This document shows, one piece after another, positions 1 to 6,368 of a DNA stretch of 8,410 bases. The position numbers and the translations under genes are program-made. How positions within the stretch are numbered: the first letter of the stretch is position 1; each line of letters begins with the position of its first letter. The notes beneath the pieces were generated by a model that saw only the letters and a list, made by a program, of their open reading frames with translations, was not told the origin of the DNA and made no database searches. Source of the stretch: Patescibacteria group bacterium (GTDB lineage Bacteria > Patescibacteriota > Minisyncoccia > Phycocordibacterales > PALSA-1337); assembly GCA_023487965.1 (NCBI GenBank), contig JAMDBV010000061.1, positions 1-8,410 of the forward strand, in the 5' to 3' direction.

Positions 1-2
1 AT

Positions 3-374
3 GTTAATTTTCCGGAATACGATGAGGCCGTCGATATTCTGAAGGAATATTCGAAGATGCGCGCTGATTTTCATTTCTTTGCCGGCAATATGGCGGAGCT
101 AAAGAGAGTGCTGGATATCGGCGCGAGTGTTTCATTCACTGGAGTTGTAACTTTCACGCATGATTACGATGAATTGGTAAAATACGCACCATCGGACAGG
201 ATCATGACTGAGACTGATTGTCCGTTCGTGGCGCCGAAACCGTATCGTGGCAAGAGAAATGAGCCGTCGTATGTCATGGAGACATTGAAGTCGGTGGCGA
301 TGATTCGTGGCGAAAGTGTAGAAAATATGGCTCATCAAATAAGGGAAAATGTCAGGAAGTTCTTCGGCATTTGA
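3..374 (+). CDS. tatD: TatD family metal-dependent deoxyribonuclease, C-terminal part (5' end outside window)
   Basis: The frame is open from base 3 and ends in TGA, giving about 123 C-terminal residues of a family usually near 250-260 residues; the start lies upstream of the window. TatD proteins are TIM-barrel metal-dependent hydrolases that degrade DNA. The closing part of the family signature is clear: a GASVSFTGVVTF stretch, then TETDCPF with the conserved acidic residue, followed by APKPYRGKRNEPSYV, which matches the usual C-terminal RGKRNEP block. The usual HCFSG motif reads HFFAG here, so the metal-ligand His is kept but Cys is replaced by Phe. Whether this protein acts on DNA, or on another substrate as some relatives may, cannot be told from the sequence. 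No convincing hairpin plus T-tract follows the stop codon. Confidence 0.94.
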   Translation, partial: VNFPEYDEAVDILKEYSKMRADFHFFAGNMAELKRVLDIGASVSFTGVVTFTHDYDELVKYAPSDRIMTETDCPFVAPKPYRGKRNEPSYVMETLKSVAMIRGESVENMAHQIRENVRKFFGI

Positions 375-420
375 TTTACCGAGGACCTCGACAGGTTATT
401 TAGGGAATATTCATACTTTA

Positions 421-459
421 TTTATCGAAAATTTATCGGTATTTTATCCGGATTTAATC
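421..459. repeat. Short 11-base-period tandem motif (TTTATC)
   Basis: TTTATC occurs at 421, 432 and 443, and a degenerate TTAATC at 454. The spacing is exactly 11 bases each time, close to one helical turn. The first two copies continue to TTTATCG. The array sits in the gap between tatD and the rpsF promoter. It could be a phased protein-binding site, a bent AT-rich element, or chance in AT-rich DNA. Confidence 0.4.
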
Positions 460-493
460 TAAACGTGTTACATTGGATATACCATTTAGTCGA

Positions 494-522
494 TGGTGTC
501 CTTGCGCAAAGGGAAATATAAT
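494..522 (+). promoter_or_regulatory. Candidate sigma70-type promoter for rpsF-ssb-rpsR
   Basis: A perfect TATAAT lies at 517-522. Seventeen bases upstream is TGGTGT (494-499), a poor -35 match. Transcription would start near 529, just before the folded leader begins at 535. That agreement is the main support beyond the -10 match. Confidence 0.45.
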
Positions 523-534
523 GTTAATGTCAGC

Positions 535-592
535 GTATTAATAGTAATACATCAGTCCTTTCGAAAGGTCTCCCGAAAAGGGAGTTACTGAT
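535..592 (+). promoter_or_regulatory. Structured 5' leader of rpsF: hairpin plus three-way junction, candidate S6:S18 autoregulatory element
   Basis: A six-pair hairpin GTATTA/TAATAC with loop ATAG (535-550) is followed directly by a junction. P1 pairs ATCAGT (551-556) with ACTGAT (587-592). P2 is the palindrome CCTTTCGAAAGG (557-568). P3 is CTCCC/GGGAG (570-574 with 580-584) with loop GAAAA. P3 buries the only Shine-Dalgarno-like GGGAG and P1 includes the first two bases of an ATG at 591. In many bacteria the rpsF leader binds the S6:S18 complex and represses translation (established for the known leader family). That this element does so is inference; it carries a CCCG at 572-575, but I could not align it to the known consensus. 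CCTTT (557-561) could instead pair with AAAGG (577-581). Confidence 0.5.
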
Positions 593-617
593 GCAAAAAC
601 ATGACAGAAGACAATAA
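591..617 (+). CDS. Possible 8-codon upstream ORF overlapping the rpsF start
   Basis: ATG at 591 opens MQKHDRRQ and stops at TAA (615-617), in a different frame from rpsF, whose ATG at 601 lies inside it. GGAG at 581-584 is six bases from this ATG, an ideal Shine-Dalgarno distance, but 16 bases from the rpsF ATG. The short frame could couple or limit rpsF translation, or be accidental. There is no evidence that it is translated. Confidence 0.25.
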   Translation: MQKHDRRQ

Positions 618-1107
618 AAAAGTTTCAGTCTATGAATTGGGCTATCTCATCGTCTCGACGATCCCTGAAGAGGGCGTTGCGGCGGAAGTAGAGTCCATTC
701 GTGGCATTATCAACAATCTCGGCGGATCTATGATCGCCGAAGAGACAGCCAGACGCACTCGTCTAGCGTATGAAATGCGCAAAAAGACAGTTTCGGGCGC
801 GTACAACAAGTATGGCGATGGCTACTTCGGTTGGTTCAAATTTGACCTGGAGGCCGAGAAGGCGGATCAGCTCAAAAAAGCCGTAGAAGTTATGCCATCA
901 ATATTGCGCGTACTCATCGTGACGACGGTTCGCGAGAATACTTATCTCGGCAAGCGCTCTGTGGGTAGTAGCGAGGTTATAGTCCCGGAAGAATTCCTGG
1001 GCGGCAATTCCGAGGCGAAACCCGAGGAGAATAAAGAACCGGTTGCACCGGCCACGATAGAAGAAATGGACAAGAGCATCGACGAAATGGTAAAAGAAGC
1101 GGTTTAA
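601..1107 (+). CDS. rpsF: 30S ribosomal protein S6
   Basis: S6 forms a dimer with S18 and binds the central domain of 16S rRNA in the small-subunit platform. Residues 10-108 carry the S6 fold: YELGYLIVSTIPEEG at the first strand, LGGSMIAEETARRTRLAYEM for the central part, then YFGWFKFDLE and a closing MPSILRVLIV. The protein has 168 residues, longer than the usual 95-135, because of a C-terminal tail (about 109-168) rich in Glu, Pro and Lys that looks disordered and ends in a short acidic helix. The start at 601 is chosen because translation in this frame gives a normal N-terminus and no better in-frame start lies upstream; the ATG at 591 is out of frame. It is first in an operon with ssb 24 bases downstream and then rpsR. 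Confidence 0.97.
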   Translation: MTEDNKKVSVYELGYLIVSTIPEEGVAAEVESIRGIINNLGGSMIAEETARRTRLAYEMRKKTVSGAYNKYGDGYFGWFKFDLEAEKADQLKKAVEVMPSILRVLIVTTVRENTYLGKRSVGSSEVIVPEEFLGGNSEAKPEENKEPVAPATIEEMDKSIDEMVKEAV

Positions 1108-1131
1108 TTATTAACCTAATACTTTTATCAC

Positions 1132-1599
1132 ATGTACCTCAATAAAATCTTCATTATCGGTAACCTAACAAAAGATCCGGAGACAAGGGCATTGCCTTCC
1201 GGTTCAAAAGTGACTTCATTTGGTGTTGCCACAAATAGGATGTTCAAGAACCGTGACGGTGCCAAGCAGGAGATGACCGAATTCCACAATGTAACGGCTT
1301 TCGACAAATTGGGTGAATTATCAGGTCAGTATCTGCGCAAAGGTCAGCAAGTATTGGTTGAGGGCAGGATACAGACACGTTCATGGGAATCAGACGGACA
1401 GAAGAAATATCGCACCGAGATTATTGCCGAGAATATCCAATTTGGCGCAAAGCCTTCAGGTCAGTCTCAAGGGGGAAGTTCATCGGCCGGCAATGCATCG
1501 AGCGCCGCACCGAGTAAGGCGGGTTCCACGGCGGGTGAGAGCGGTGAAGCTATAGAATATCCAAAAGAAGAGATAAGTCCGGACGATATACCATTCTAG
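1132..1599 (+). CDS. ssb: Single-stranded DNA-binding protein
   Basis: SSB coats single-stranded DNA during replication, repair and recombination and recruits partners through its C-terminal tip. Residues 1-105 match the OB fold: MYLNKIFIIGNLTKDPETR, FGVATNR, then TEFHNVTAFDKLGE and YLRKGQQVLVEGRIQTRSW, with YRTEIIAENIQF closing the barrel. Residues 106-140 are a Gly/Ser/Ala-rich flexible linker. The final DDIPF (151-155) is the canonical acidic protein-interaction tip, so the gene is complete. At 155 residues it has the usual bacterial length. The gene lies between rpsF (24-base gap) and rpsR (25-base gap), the classic order that couples an abundant DNA-binding protein to ribosomal protein expression. 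No clear Shine-Dalgarno site precedes the ATG, as for its neighbours. Confidence 0.98.
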   Translation: MYLNKIFIIGNLTKDPETRALPSGSKVTSFGVATNRMFKNRDGAKQEMTEFHNVTAFDKLGELSGQYLRKGQQVLVEGRIQTRSWESDGQKKYRTEIIAENIQFGAKPSGQSQGGSSSAGNASSAAPSKAGSTAGESGEAIEYPKEEISPDDIPF

Positions 1600-1624
1600 G
1601 AAAAAAGATAAATAAAACAAAACT

Positions 1625-1828
1625 ATGAAAAAACAATGTTATTTCAGTCAGCATAATATCAAGTATATAGACTATAAGGACACGGAAATCCTAAAGAAAT
1701 TCCTCAATCCTCACGGCAGGATAATCAGCAAGAAGCGAACGGGTATTTCCGCAAAGTATCAGCGACAATTGGCCAATGCGGTCAAAAGGGCGCGATTCAT
1801 GGGTCTTCTGCCTTATGTAGAGAGCTAA
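1625..1828 (+). CDS. rpsR: 30S ribosomal protein S18
   Basis: S18 pairs with S6 in the platform of the small ribosomal subunit. The 67-residue protein shows the family core: CYFSQHNIKYIDYKDTEILKKF, then GRIISKKRTGISAKYQRQLANAVKRARFMGLLPYV. The IDYKD block, the basic KKRTG, and the KRAR...LLPY end are diagnostic. The N-terminal region has one Cys (residue 5) where many S18 proteins have two, so no zinc site is expected. It is slightly shorter than the roughly 75-residue enterobacterial form. An AT-rich 25-base gap without a Shine-Dalgarno site separates it from ssb. In many bacteria rplI (L9) follows; here the operon ends and the next gene is on the opposite strand. Confidence 0.97.
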   Translation: MKKQCYFSQHNIKYIDYKDTEILKKFLNPHGRIISKKRTGISAKYQRQLANAVKRARFMGLLPYVES

Positions 1829-1852
1829 TAGTTGCGAATCTCCAGGGATTTG

Positions 1853-1877
1853 ACACAAAACGACACACTGTTCGTGT
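1853..1877. terminator. Weak dyad between convergent rpsR and efp
   Basis: In the 66-base gap between the convergent stop codons, ACAC (1853-1856) pairs with GTGT (1874-1877). The stem can be extended on the minus-strand reading as ACACGAA with TTTTGTGT, including one G-U pair, around a loop of about eight bases. No T-tract follows on either strand, so this is at best a weak bidirectional terminator. Confidence 0.2.
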
Positions 1878-1894
1878 AGAATATTCGAGGTGTA

Positions 1895-2467
1895 TTATTT
1901 GTTGACGCGTTCGCGGTACTCAGCCGTCTGTGTATTGATGCGAATGATATCTCCTTCATTCACAAATAGGGGAGCGTTTATGGTCGCGCCGGTTTCGAGT
2001 GTTACGACCTTTTGGCCACCGGTCGCCGTATCGCCCTTTATGGATGGAGGAGCTTCGGTAACTTTGAGGTCGACCGTGATCGGCAATTGGAAACCGATCG
2101 GCCTTTCATCGAAGATCAATTGCTTTACAACGGTATTAGGTTTCAAAAATTTTCCTTGTGATCCGACCGACTCTTCTTTTACACTGAAGCGCTTGGAGGG
2201 ATCGCTGGCGTCAGAGAACCACCATTCACCTCGATTGTTGTATAGATACTTGACCTCTTTCGATTCGATTTCGGCTTCTTCAACCTTCTCTGATTGGTGA
2301 AAGGAGTATTCGGTGACCTTGCCGGTTATCAGGTTTTTTAGCTTGGTTGCATTGACCGGCTTGCGCTGTTGCTTGCGGAAAACATGTGATGAGATCACTT
2401 CATACGGTTCACTGTTGAAAACTATGTATCTCTTTTCCGTTATTTCATTATATTCAAGTATCGACAT
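1895..2467 (-). CDS. efp: Elongation factor P, with a non-canonical modification loop
   Basis: EF-P enters the ribosomal E site and relieves stalling at consecutive prolines. The start chosen is the ATG at 2467 (190 residues, the usual length); a TTG 30 bases upstream in frame would add ten residues with no family match. Domain I (about 1-64) holds SEPYEVISSHVF and TKLKNLITGKV; the middle OB domain starts near YLYNNRGEWWF; the C-terminal OB domain carries the signature IKGDTATGGQKVVTLETGA and ends NAPLFVNEGDIIRINTQTAEYRERV. The tip loop of domain I, normally PGKG or PGR with the modified Lys34 or Arg32, reads RKQQRKPVN (31-39), so Gln falls at the Lys34 position by direct alignment. The gene lies downstream of recA across a 143-base gap with its own TATAAT. 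Confidence 0.97.
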   Translation of the reverse strand: MSILEYNEITEKRYIVFNSEPYEVISSHVFRKQQRKPVNATKLKNLITGKVTEYSFHQSEKVEEAEIESKEVKYLYNNRGEWWFSDASDPSKRFSVKEESVGSQGKFLKPNTVVKQLIFDERPIGFQLPITVDLKVTEAPPSIKGDTATGGQKVVTLETGATINAPLFVNEGDIIRINTQTAEYRERVNK

Positions 2468-2496
2468 GTGTTTGTTTATTTCTCTTGTAATCGGCA

Positions 2497-2502
2497 ATTA
2501 TA
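2497..2502 (-). promoter_or_regulatory. Candidate -10 element for efp
   Basis: The minus strand reads TATAAT here. Transcription would start about 23 bases before the efp ATG at 2467. The sequence 17 bases upstream (GATATC) is not a recognisable -35, so only the -10 supports the call. Confidence 0.3.
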
Positions 2503-2541
2503 AAGCGCCGCCTATGGGGGATATCCTATATTAAACGGCCC

Positions 2542-2565
2542 AAAAAGGCAATCGAAAATATGCCT
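2542..2565 (-). terminator. Candidate rho-independent terminator after recA
   Basis: Reading the minus strand, AGGCA (2565-2561) pairs with TGCCT (2550-2546) around a ten-base loop and runs directly into TTTTT. It lies 46 bases after the recA stop codon and before efp. The five-pair stem is short, so termination may be partial. Confidence 0.45.
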
Positions 2566-2610
2566 CGCTAAAGAAGTGTGCACTACTTATCGCAAATCAT
2601 TAATCGGACG

Positions 2611-3669
2611 TTACTCCTTCAACTTGTCACGTATTTGTCCCAGAATTTGATTGCGGATCGTTTTGTCTTCTTTCAGATATTGTCTTGTGGCGTCGTAGCC
2701 TCTGCCGAGCTTCGTCTCGCCAAATGAATATGAAGCGCCGGATTTGGAAATAATGCCGTATTTCTCGCCGAGAGCGATTATTTCGCCTTCTTGTGATATG
2801 CCTTCATTGTACATAAGGTCGAATTCTGTTTGCTTGAATGGAGCGGCGACCTTATTTTTCACAACCTTGACGCGACACCGTCCACCCATGATCTCTTCAC
2901 CCTTCTTGATCTGGGCGATGCGGCGGATGTCCAAGCGGACAGAAGCGTAAAATTTGAGCGCTTTGCCTCCCGGAGTTGTTTCCGGATTGCCGAACATGAC
3001 GCCGATCTGCATGCGGATCTGATTGATAAATATGATGACAGTCTTTGATTTTGCGACGATAGCGGTCAGTTTTCGCAAAGCTTGCGACATGAGTCTGGCT
3101 TGTATACCGACGTGTTGCGCGCCCATATCACCCTCGATTTCAGCCCTCGGTGTAAGCGCGGCAACCGAATCGATAACAATAATATCCATTTTGCCCGTTC
3201 TTACGAGACTTTCAACTATTTCCAGGGCTTGCTCGCCGGTATCCGGTTGGGAAATGAGAAGGTCGTCGATCTTTACCCCGATGCGTTTGGCGTATTCAGG
3301 ATCCATGGCATGTTCGGCATCGATATAAGCGCAAATACCGCCATGTTTTTGGGCCTCCGCAACGGCGTGGAGCGCCAATGTCGTTTTGCCGGATGATTCC
3401 GGGCCGAATATTTCGACGATACGGCCGCGTGGATAGCCGCTAATGCCAAGAGCCCAGTCGAGGCCCAGGGAACCACTCGGTATAGCCCCGACATTGACTT
3501 TGGGCTTTTCGCCCAATTTCATGATGGACTCGTCGCCAAATTTCATCCTTATGGCTTCGAGGGCATTGTTTACGCTCTGGTCTTGCTTGGCCGACTTTTC
3601 ACTGATAATGGCATCTGGTGATTGCTCGATCGGATCCTTCGAACTGTCTTTTGTTTTGGTTCTTTTCAT
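2611..3669 (-). CDS. recA: Recombinase RecA
   Basis: RecA forms filaments on single-stranded DNA, drives homologous pairing and strand exchange with ATP, and triggers SOS cleavage where LexA exists. The 352-residue protein shows Walker A GPESSGKT (89-96), Walker B IIVIDS (163-168), and the DNA-binding loop 2 with [20 protein letters not shown] (216-235), which differs from the E. coli form at only a few residues. [10 protein letters not shown] and [14 protein letters not shown] follow, so the ATPase core is intact. Before the core is a Lys/Ser-rich extension of about 30 residues; the C-terminus ends RDKLKE without the long acidic tail of E. coli RecA. The ATG at 3669 has no Shine-Dalgarno site. 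No LexA-type SOS box was recognised upstream. Confidence 0.99.
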   Translation of the reverse strand: MKRTKTKDSSKDPIEQSPDAIISEKSAKQDQSVNNALEAIRMKFGDESIMKLGEKPKVNVGAIPSGSLGLDWALGISGYPRGRIVEIFGPESSGKTTLALHAVAEAQKHGGICAYIDAEHAMDPEYAKRIGVKIDDLLISQPDTGEQALEIVESLVRTGKMDIIVIDSVAALTPRAEIEGDMGAQHVGIQARLMSQALRKLTAIVAKSKTVIIFINQIRMQIGVMFGNPETTPGGKALKFYASVRLDIRRIAQIKKGEEIMGGRCRVKVVKNKVAAPFKQTEFDLMYNEGISQEGEIIALGEKYGIISKSGASYSFGETKLGRGYDATRQYLKEDKTIRNQILGQIRDKLKE

Positions 3670-3694
3670 ATAATTATTTCGGTGTGGTACCCAT

Positions 3695-3700
3695 ATTGTA
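3695..3700 (-). promoter_or_regulatory. Candidate -10 element for recA
   Basis: The minus strand reads TACAAT, one mismatch from consensus, giving a leader of about 19 bases before the recA ATG. The best -35 (TTCCCT, spacer 16) is weak. Confidence 0.3.
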
Positions 3701-3727
3701 TCGCATGCTCATGACTAGGGAAGATTG

Positions 3728-3738
3728 AAGGAGGTGAT
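3728..3738. other. Full-length Shine-Dalgarno sequence (+) / 16S 3'-tail mimic (-), no gene attached
   Basis: The plus strand reads AAGGAGGTGAT, an 11-base match to the complete Shine-Dalgarno consensus, in a window where real genes almost lack such sites. The starts behind it (ATG 3737, TTG 3742, GTG 3744) are too close or open frames of about 12-18 codons only; the longer frame through the ATG runs antisense into the 3' end of the Ig-like gene. On the minus strand, the coding direction here, it reads as the 3' tail of 16S rRNA. It lies upstream of the recA -10. Confidence 0.5.
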
Positions 3739-3777
3739 GATTTGTGTTGTATTTTTGGAATTTATTATTGGGATTTT

Positions 3778-3812
3778 ATTAGAAATTGGATCAATTAGGT
3801 CAATTAGAAATT
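3778..3812. repeat. Short AT-rich direct repeats at the 3' end of the Ig-like gene
   Basis: ATTAGAAATT occurs at 3778-3787 and 3803-3812, and TCAATTAG at 3791-3798 and 3800-3807 (period nine). The repeats cover the stop codon of the minus-strand gene. They may be a recent small duplication or slippage; no transposon ends are seen. Confidence 0.4.
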
Positions 3813-4171
3813 ATCCCGTCATTATCGTAATAAACCCTCACAACCTTCTCTGTCTCTCTGTCAAAACGGTCTTTCGCTTTGACCTTAATGAAATTCATAC
3901 CCGGAAAGAGTAGTCTTTTCTCTGAAAAGTTGCCTTGTTGGTCTATGAATATGGGTTTTCCATTTAGGCTTATATCGGTCACTCTTTCGACTTGGCCGGA
4001 AATCGTCGTCGTCGCCGAATGAGATACGGCCCAATCGGTCGGATGAGTTATGTTAATTTTCGGGCCACGAATATAATCGAAGGATCGCGACGCAGCATAA
4101 GCCACGATAATAATGGCAAAGACGGATACGGAAGCCAATTTAAGCAGTCGGAGTATTGTCGTTCTGGTCAT
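3800..4171 (-). CDS. Small membrane-anchored protein with an Ig-like (Glucodextran_B-type) domain
   Basis: Not recognised as a named gene. From the ATG at 4171 it has 123 residues (a TTG five codons earlier is a less likely start). Residues 7-27 (LRLLKLASVSVFAIIIVAYAA) form one membrane segment after a short basic N-terminus, so the rest is probably outside the cell. Residues 38-115 resemble the Ig-like domain of the Glucodextran_B type: INITHPTDW at the first strand, TTTISGQVERVTDISLNGKP, then DQQGNFSEKRLLFPGMNFIKVKAKDR and a closing VVRVYY. Such domains are seen in cell-envelope proteins, often binding sugars or serving as spacers. The start lies inside ftsK with a 32-base overlap, suggesting translational coupling and perhaps a link to the division envelope. 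The function is unknown. Confidence 0.85.
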   Translation of the reverse strand: MTRTTILRLLKLASVSVFAIIIVAYAASRSFDYIRGPKINITHPTDWAVSHSATTTISGQVERVTDISLNGKPIFIDQQGNFSEKRLLFPGMNFIKVKAKDRFDRETEKVVRVYYDNDGIISN

Positions 4172-6362
4172 TTTCGTATTGGGCAACCGTGTTTGCGTTT
4201 TCTAGTATCACTTCTCTAGGTTTTGAACCATTGGCAGGACCGATAACACCACGCTCTTCAAGCATGTCCATCAGTTTGGCGGCTCGAGAATAGCCAACCC
4301 CGAACTTCCTCTGTATATATGAAGTCGAAGCCTTTCCGGCCGTAATCACCGCCTCGCGCGCCGATTCATACAGCTCATCGTCATCTTCGAGAGAACCTTC
4401 TTCGACCATGGCGTCAAATGCGGCCATTGATCCGGCTTCTTGATTGCTGGTCAAGTTGATTTCGCTCATAATCTCGTCTTTGTATTGGTCTTTGAGGAAG
4501 TTTACGACCCGTTTGACTTCCGATTCGGATATGTAAGCGGATTGCAAACGGATCGGTTTTGACATTTCACCGCTCAGATAAAGCATATCGCCAGCACCGA
4601 GGAGTTTCTCGGCGCCCATCTGATCCAATATGGTGCGTGAATCTATCTGTGACGCGACCTGCAAAGCAATTCTGGTTGGAATATTGGCCTTGATAAGACC
4701 GGTGATGACGTTGACGCTCGGCCTTTGTGTCGAAAGGATGAGGTGAATGCCGACCGCGCGTGACATTTGAGCCAGACGAACGATCGACGATTCCAATTCT
4801 CGGGGATAAGTCTGCATGATATCGGCCAATTCGTCGATGATAATGACTATGAACGGCATCGTTTCCGGCAGATCTGTGGTTTGTTTGTCTTTGTTTGATT
4901 TGGATTTTTCGATTGCAGGAATGACTATGTTGCGATGATACGAGTCGATATCTCTGGAAGAATTCTTCTCAAGAATGTCATAACGGCGGGACATTTCTTT
5001 TGCCGCCCATTTTAGGGAGAGAATGGCTTTCTTTGGATCGGTGATAACAGGCGTGAGCAGGTGAGGGATATTGTTGTAAAGTGTCAGTTCAACACGCTTC
5101 GGGTCGATCATGATAAATCTCAAGTTTTCCGGCGAATTGCGATACAAGAGAGAAGTTATAATGGCATGAATGGTTACGGACTTGCCGGAACCGGTTGCGC
5201 CGGCGATCAGCATATGCGGAGCCTTGCCGACATTTGCAAAATGCGCGGAACCTGTAATATCTTTGCCCAATGATACAAGTAGGGCTTTGTCTGATTCCTG
5301 GAATTTTGAAGAAGAGAGAAGTGTGGCTAGACCGACGGTGGTTTTGGCGGTATTCGGTACCTCAATGCCAACGAGTGATTTGCCGGGAATGGGCGCCTCG
5401 ATGCGTATCGGGTGAGCGGCTAGGGCCAAAGCAAGATCATTGTTGAGGCCGACAATCTTGGATAGTTTGACACCCTCGGCGGGCTTCAGTGCATATCTGG
5501 TAACCGATGGTCCGATCGAGATCTCATCCATCTCTACGGTAATGTTGAAGTTTTGCAAGGTCCTCTTGATAATATTGGCATTTGCTTTGATGTCGCCGGT
5601 TTCAGGTTTGCCACGGTCCTTTTCCAACAGCGACATGGGGGGCGGAGTAAATGGCTTTAGCAGGGGAGCTTGAATGGCGAAATTGAAATCGCCTTCTTCA
5701 TCATCAAATGTGTTTTGTTTCGCTTTCTTCGGCGTATCGTTTTTGGCGGTTACCGGAACCTCCTTGCCCTTTTGTCTGATGCCGTCCACGGCCTGTACTG
5801 CTTTTGCAACTTCCGCCTCTTCGTGTGCGTCCATTTTGGCATCAATCTTTTCATCGTCGGTATTTTTCTCGGATGAGAACCATTTCCAGAACATCAATTG
5901 CTCCATGGTTATACGTGCTTCAAATATTATGAATATCGCGATAATGGCAATGGCAATAAGCAATACAGTTGCCGCCCATACGTCCAAAAGCTTGATTATC
6001 GGATACGATATCCAACGACCGAATATGCCTCCGCCGTCCGTATGCGCTATATCTATGAGTCCAAGCCCGGAGATAAAGAGTACAAGAGCGCCGACCGCTT
6101 TCGATGTTTCGAATTTGCGTTTGATACCGCGCAGGAATGTGATGGCCAATATGACGAGAATAGCCGGTATAAGGTAATAGCCGTATCCAAACAATTTTAC
6201 CAGCCATAGGAATGAATATTCGCCGATAATGCCGGCCTTACCGAATGCCGCCATTAGTGAAAGCAGGGCAATAACGAAAGATCCTATCGCAAGAATCGTC
6301 TGAACTGTCTCCGATGCAATACCCGTCCGCTCCACGTCTTCAAGATTTTTCTTCTTCGCCAT
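4140..6362 (-). CDS. ftsK: DNA translocase FtsK/SpoIIIE
   Basis: FtsK is a septal, membrane-anchored ATPase that pumps chromosome ends into daughter cells. The 740-residue protein has all three parts. The N-terminus carries about four membrane segments (about 22-40, 52-78, 88-104 and 128-148). A short acidic and basic linker (about 155-240) follows, much shorter than in E. coli. The motor domain has GPSVTRYALKP (284-294), Walker A GATGSGKS (388-395), PKRVEL (421-426), and Walker B FIVIIIDELAD (504-514), then LILSTQRPSV and IALQVASQIDSRTILD. The C-terminal gamma winged helix (about 663-720: ASTSYIQRKFGVGYSRAAKLMDMLEE) would read oriented KOPS/SRS-type sites. The start ATG at 6362 lies six bases after an extended -10, so the message may be leaderless. 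The gene diverges from the winged-helix gene. Confidence 0.98.
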   Translation of the reverse strand: MAKKKNLEDVERTGIASETVQTILAIGSFVIALLSLMAAFGKAGIIGEYSFLWLVKLFGYGYYLIPAILVILAITFLRGIKRKFETSKAVGALVLFISGLGLIDIAHTDGGGIFGRWISYPIIKLLDVWAATVLLIAIAIIAIFIIFEARITMEQLMFWKWFSSEKNTDDEKIDAKMDAHEEAEVAKAVQAVDGIRQKGKEVPVTAKNDTPKKAKQNTFDDEEGDFNFAIQAPLLKPFTPPPMSLLEKDRGKPETGDIKANANIIKRTLQNFNITVEMDEISIGPSVTRYALKPAEGVKLSKIVGLNNDLALALAAHPIRIEAPIPGKSLVGIEVPNTAKTTVGLATLLSSSKFQESDKALLVSLGKDITGSAHFANVGKAPHMLIAGATGSGKSVTIHAIITSLLYRNSPENLRFIMIDPKRVELTLYNNIPHLLTPVITDPKKAILSLKWAAKEMSRRYDILEKNSSRDIDSYHRNIVIPAIEKSKSNKDKQTTDLPETMPFIVIIIDELADIMQTYPRELESSIVRLAQMSRAVGIHLILSTQRPSVNVITGLIKANIPTRIALQVASQIDSRTILDQMGAEKLLGAGDMLYLSGEMSKPIRLQSAYISESEVKRVVNFLKDQYKDEIMSEINLTSNQEAGSMAAFDAMVEEGSLEDDDELYESAREAVITAGKASTSYIQRKFGVGYSRAAKLMDMLEERGVIGPANGSKPREVILENANTVAQYENDQNDNTPTA

Positions 6363-6368
6363 AGAAGA

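Noticed and set aside
378..392. Palindrome CGAGGACCTCG after tatD as a terminator
   Set aside because: The arms leave a one-base loop, which cannot form a hairpin as written, and no T-tract follows.
1313..1555. 80-codon frame inside ssb, Arg/His-rich
   Set aside because: It is a shifted reading of the ssb linker; composition follows from the Gly/Ser codons.
1850..1882. TTGACA (1850-1855) with TAGAAT (1877-1882) on the plus strand
   Set aside because: The spacing is 21 bases, too long for a sigma70 promoter, and it would fire only antisense into efp.
3023..3396. Open frames of about 100 codons on the plus strand inside recA
   Set aside because: They are antisense to a fully conserved recA and have no family features of their own.
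3670..3720. SOS (LexA) box upstream of recA
   Set aside because: I looked for a GAAC-N-GTTC or CTG-N10-CAG type palindrome and found none; the CATGCTCATG stretch is only two adjacent CATG palindromes.
5674..6177. 167-codon plus-strand frame opposite the ftsK N-terminal region
   Set aside because: It mirrors the membrane segments of ftsK, which gives a false hydrophobic and Ser-rich protein; no start signal supports it.
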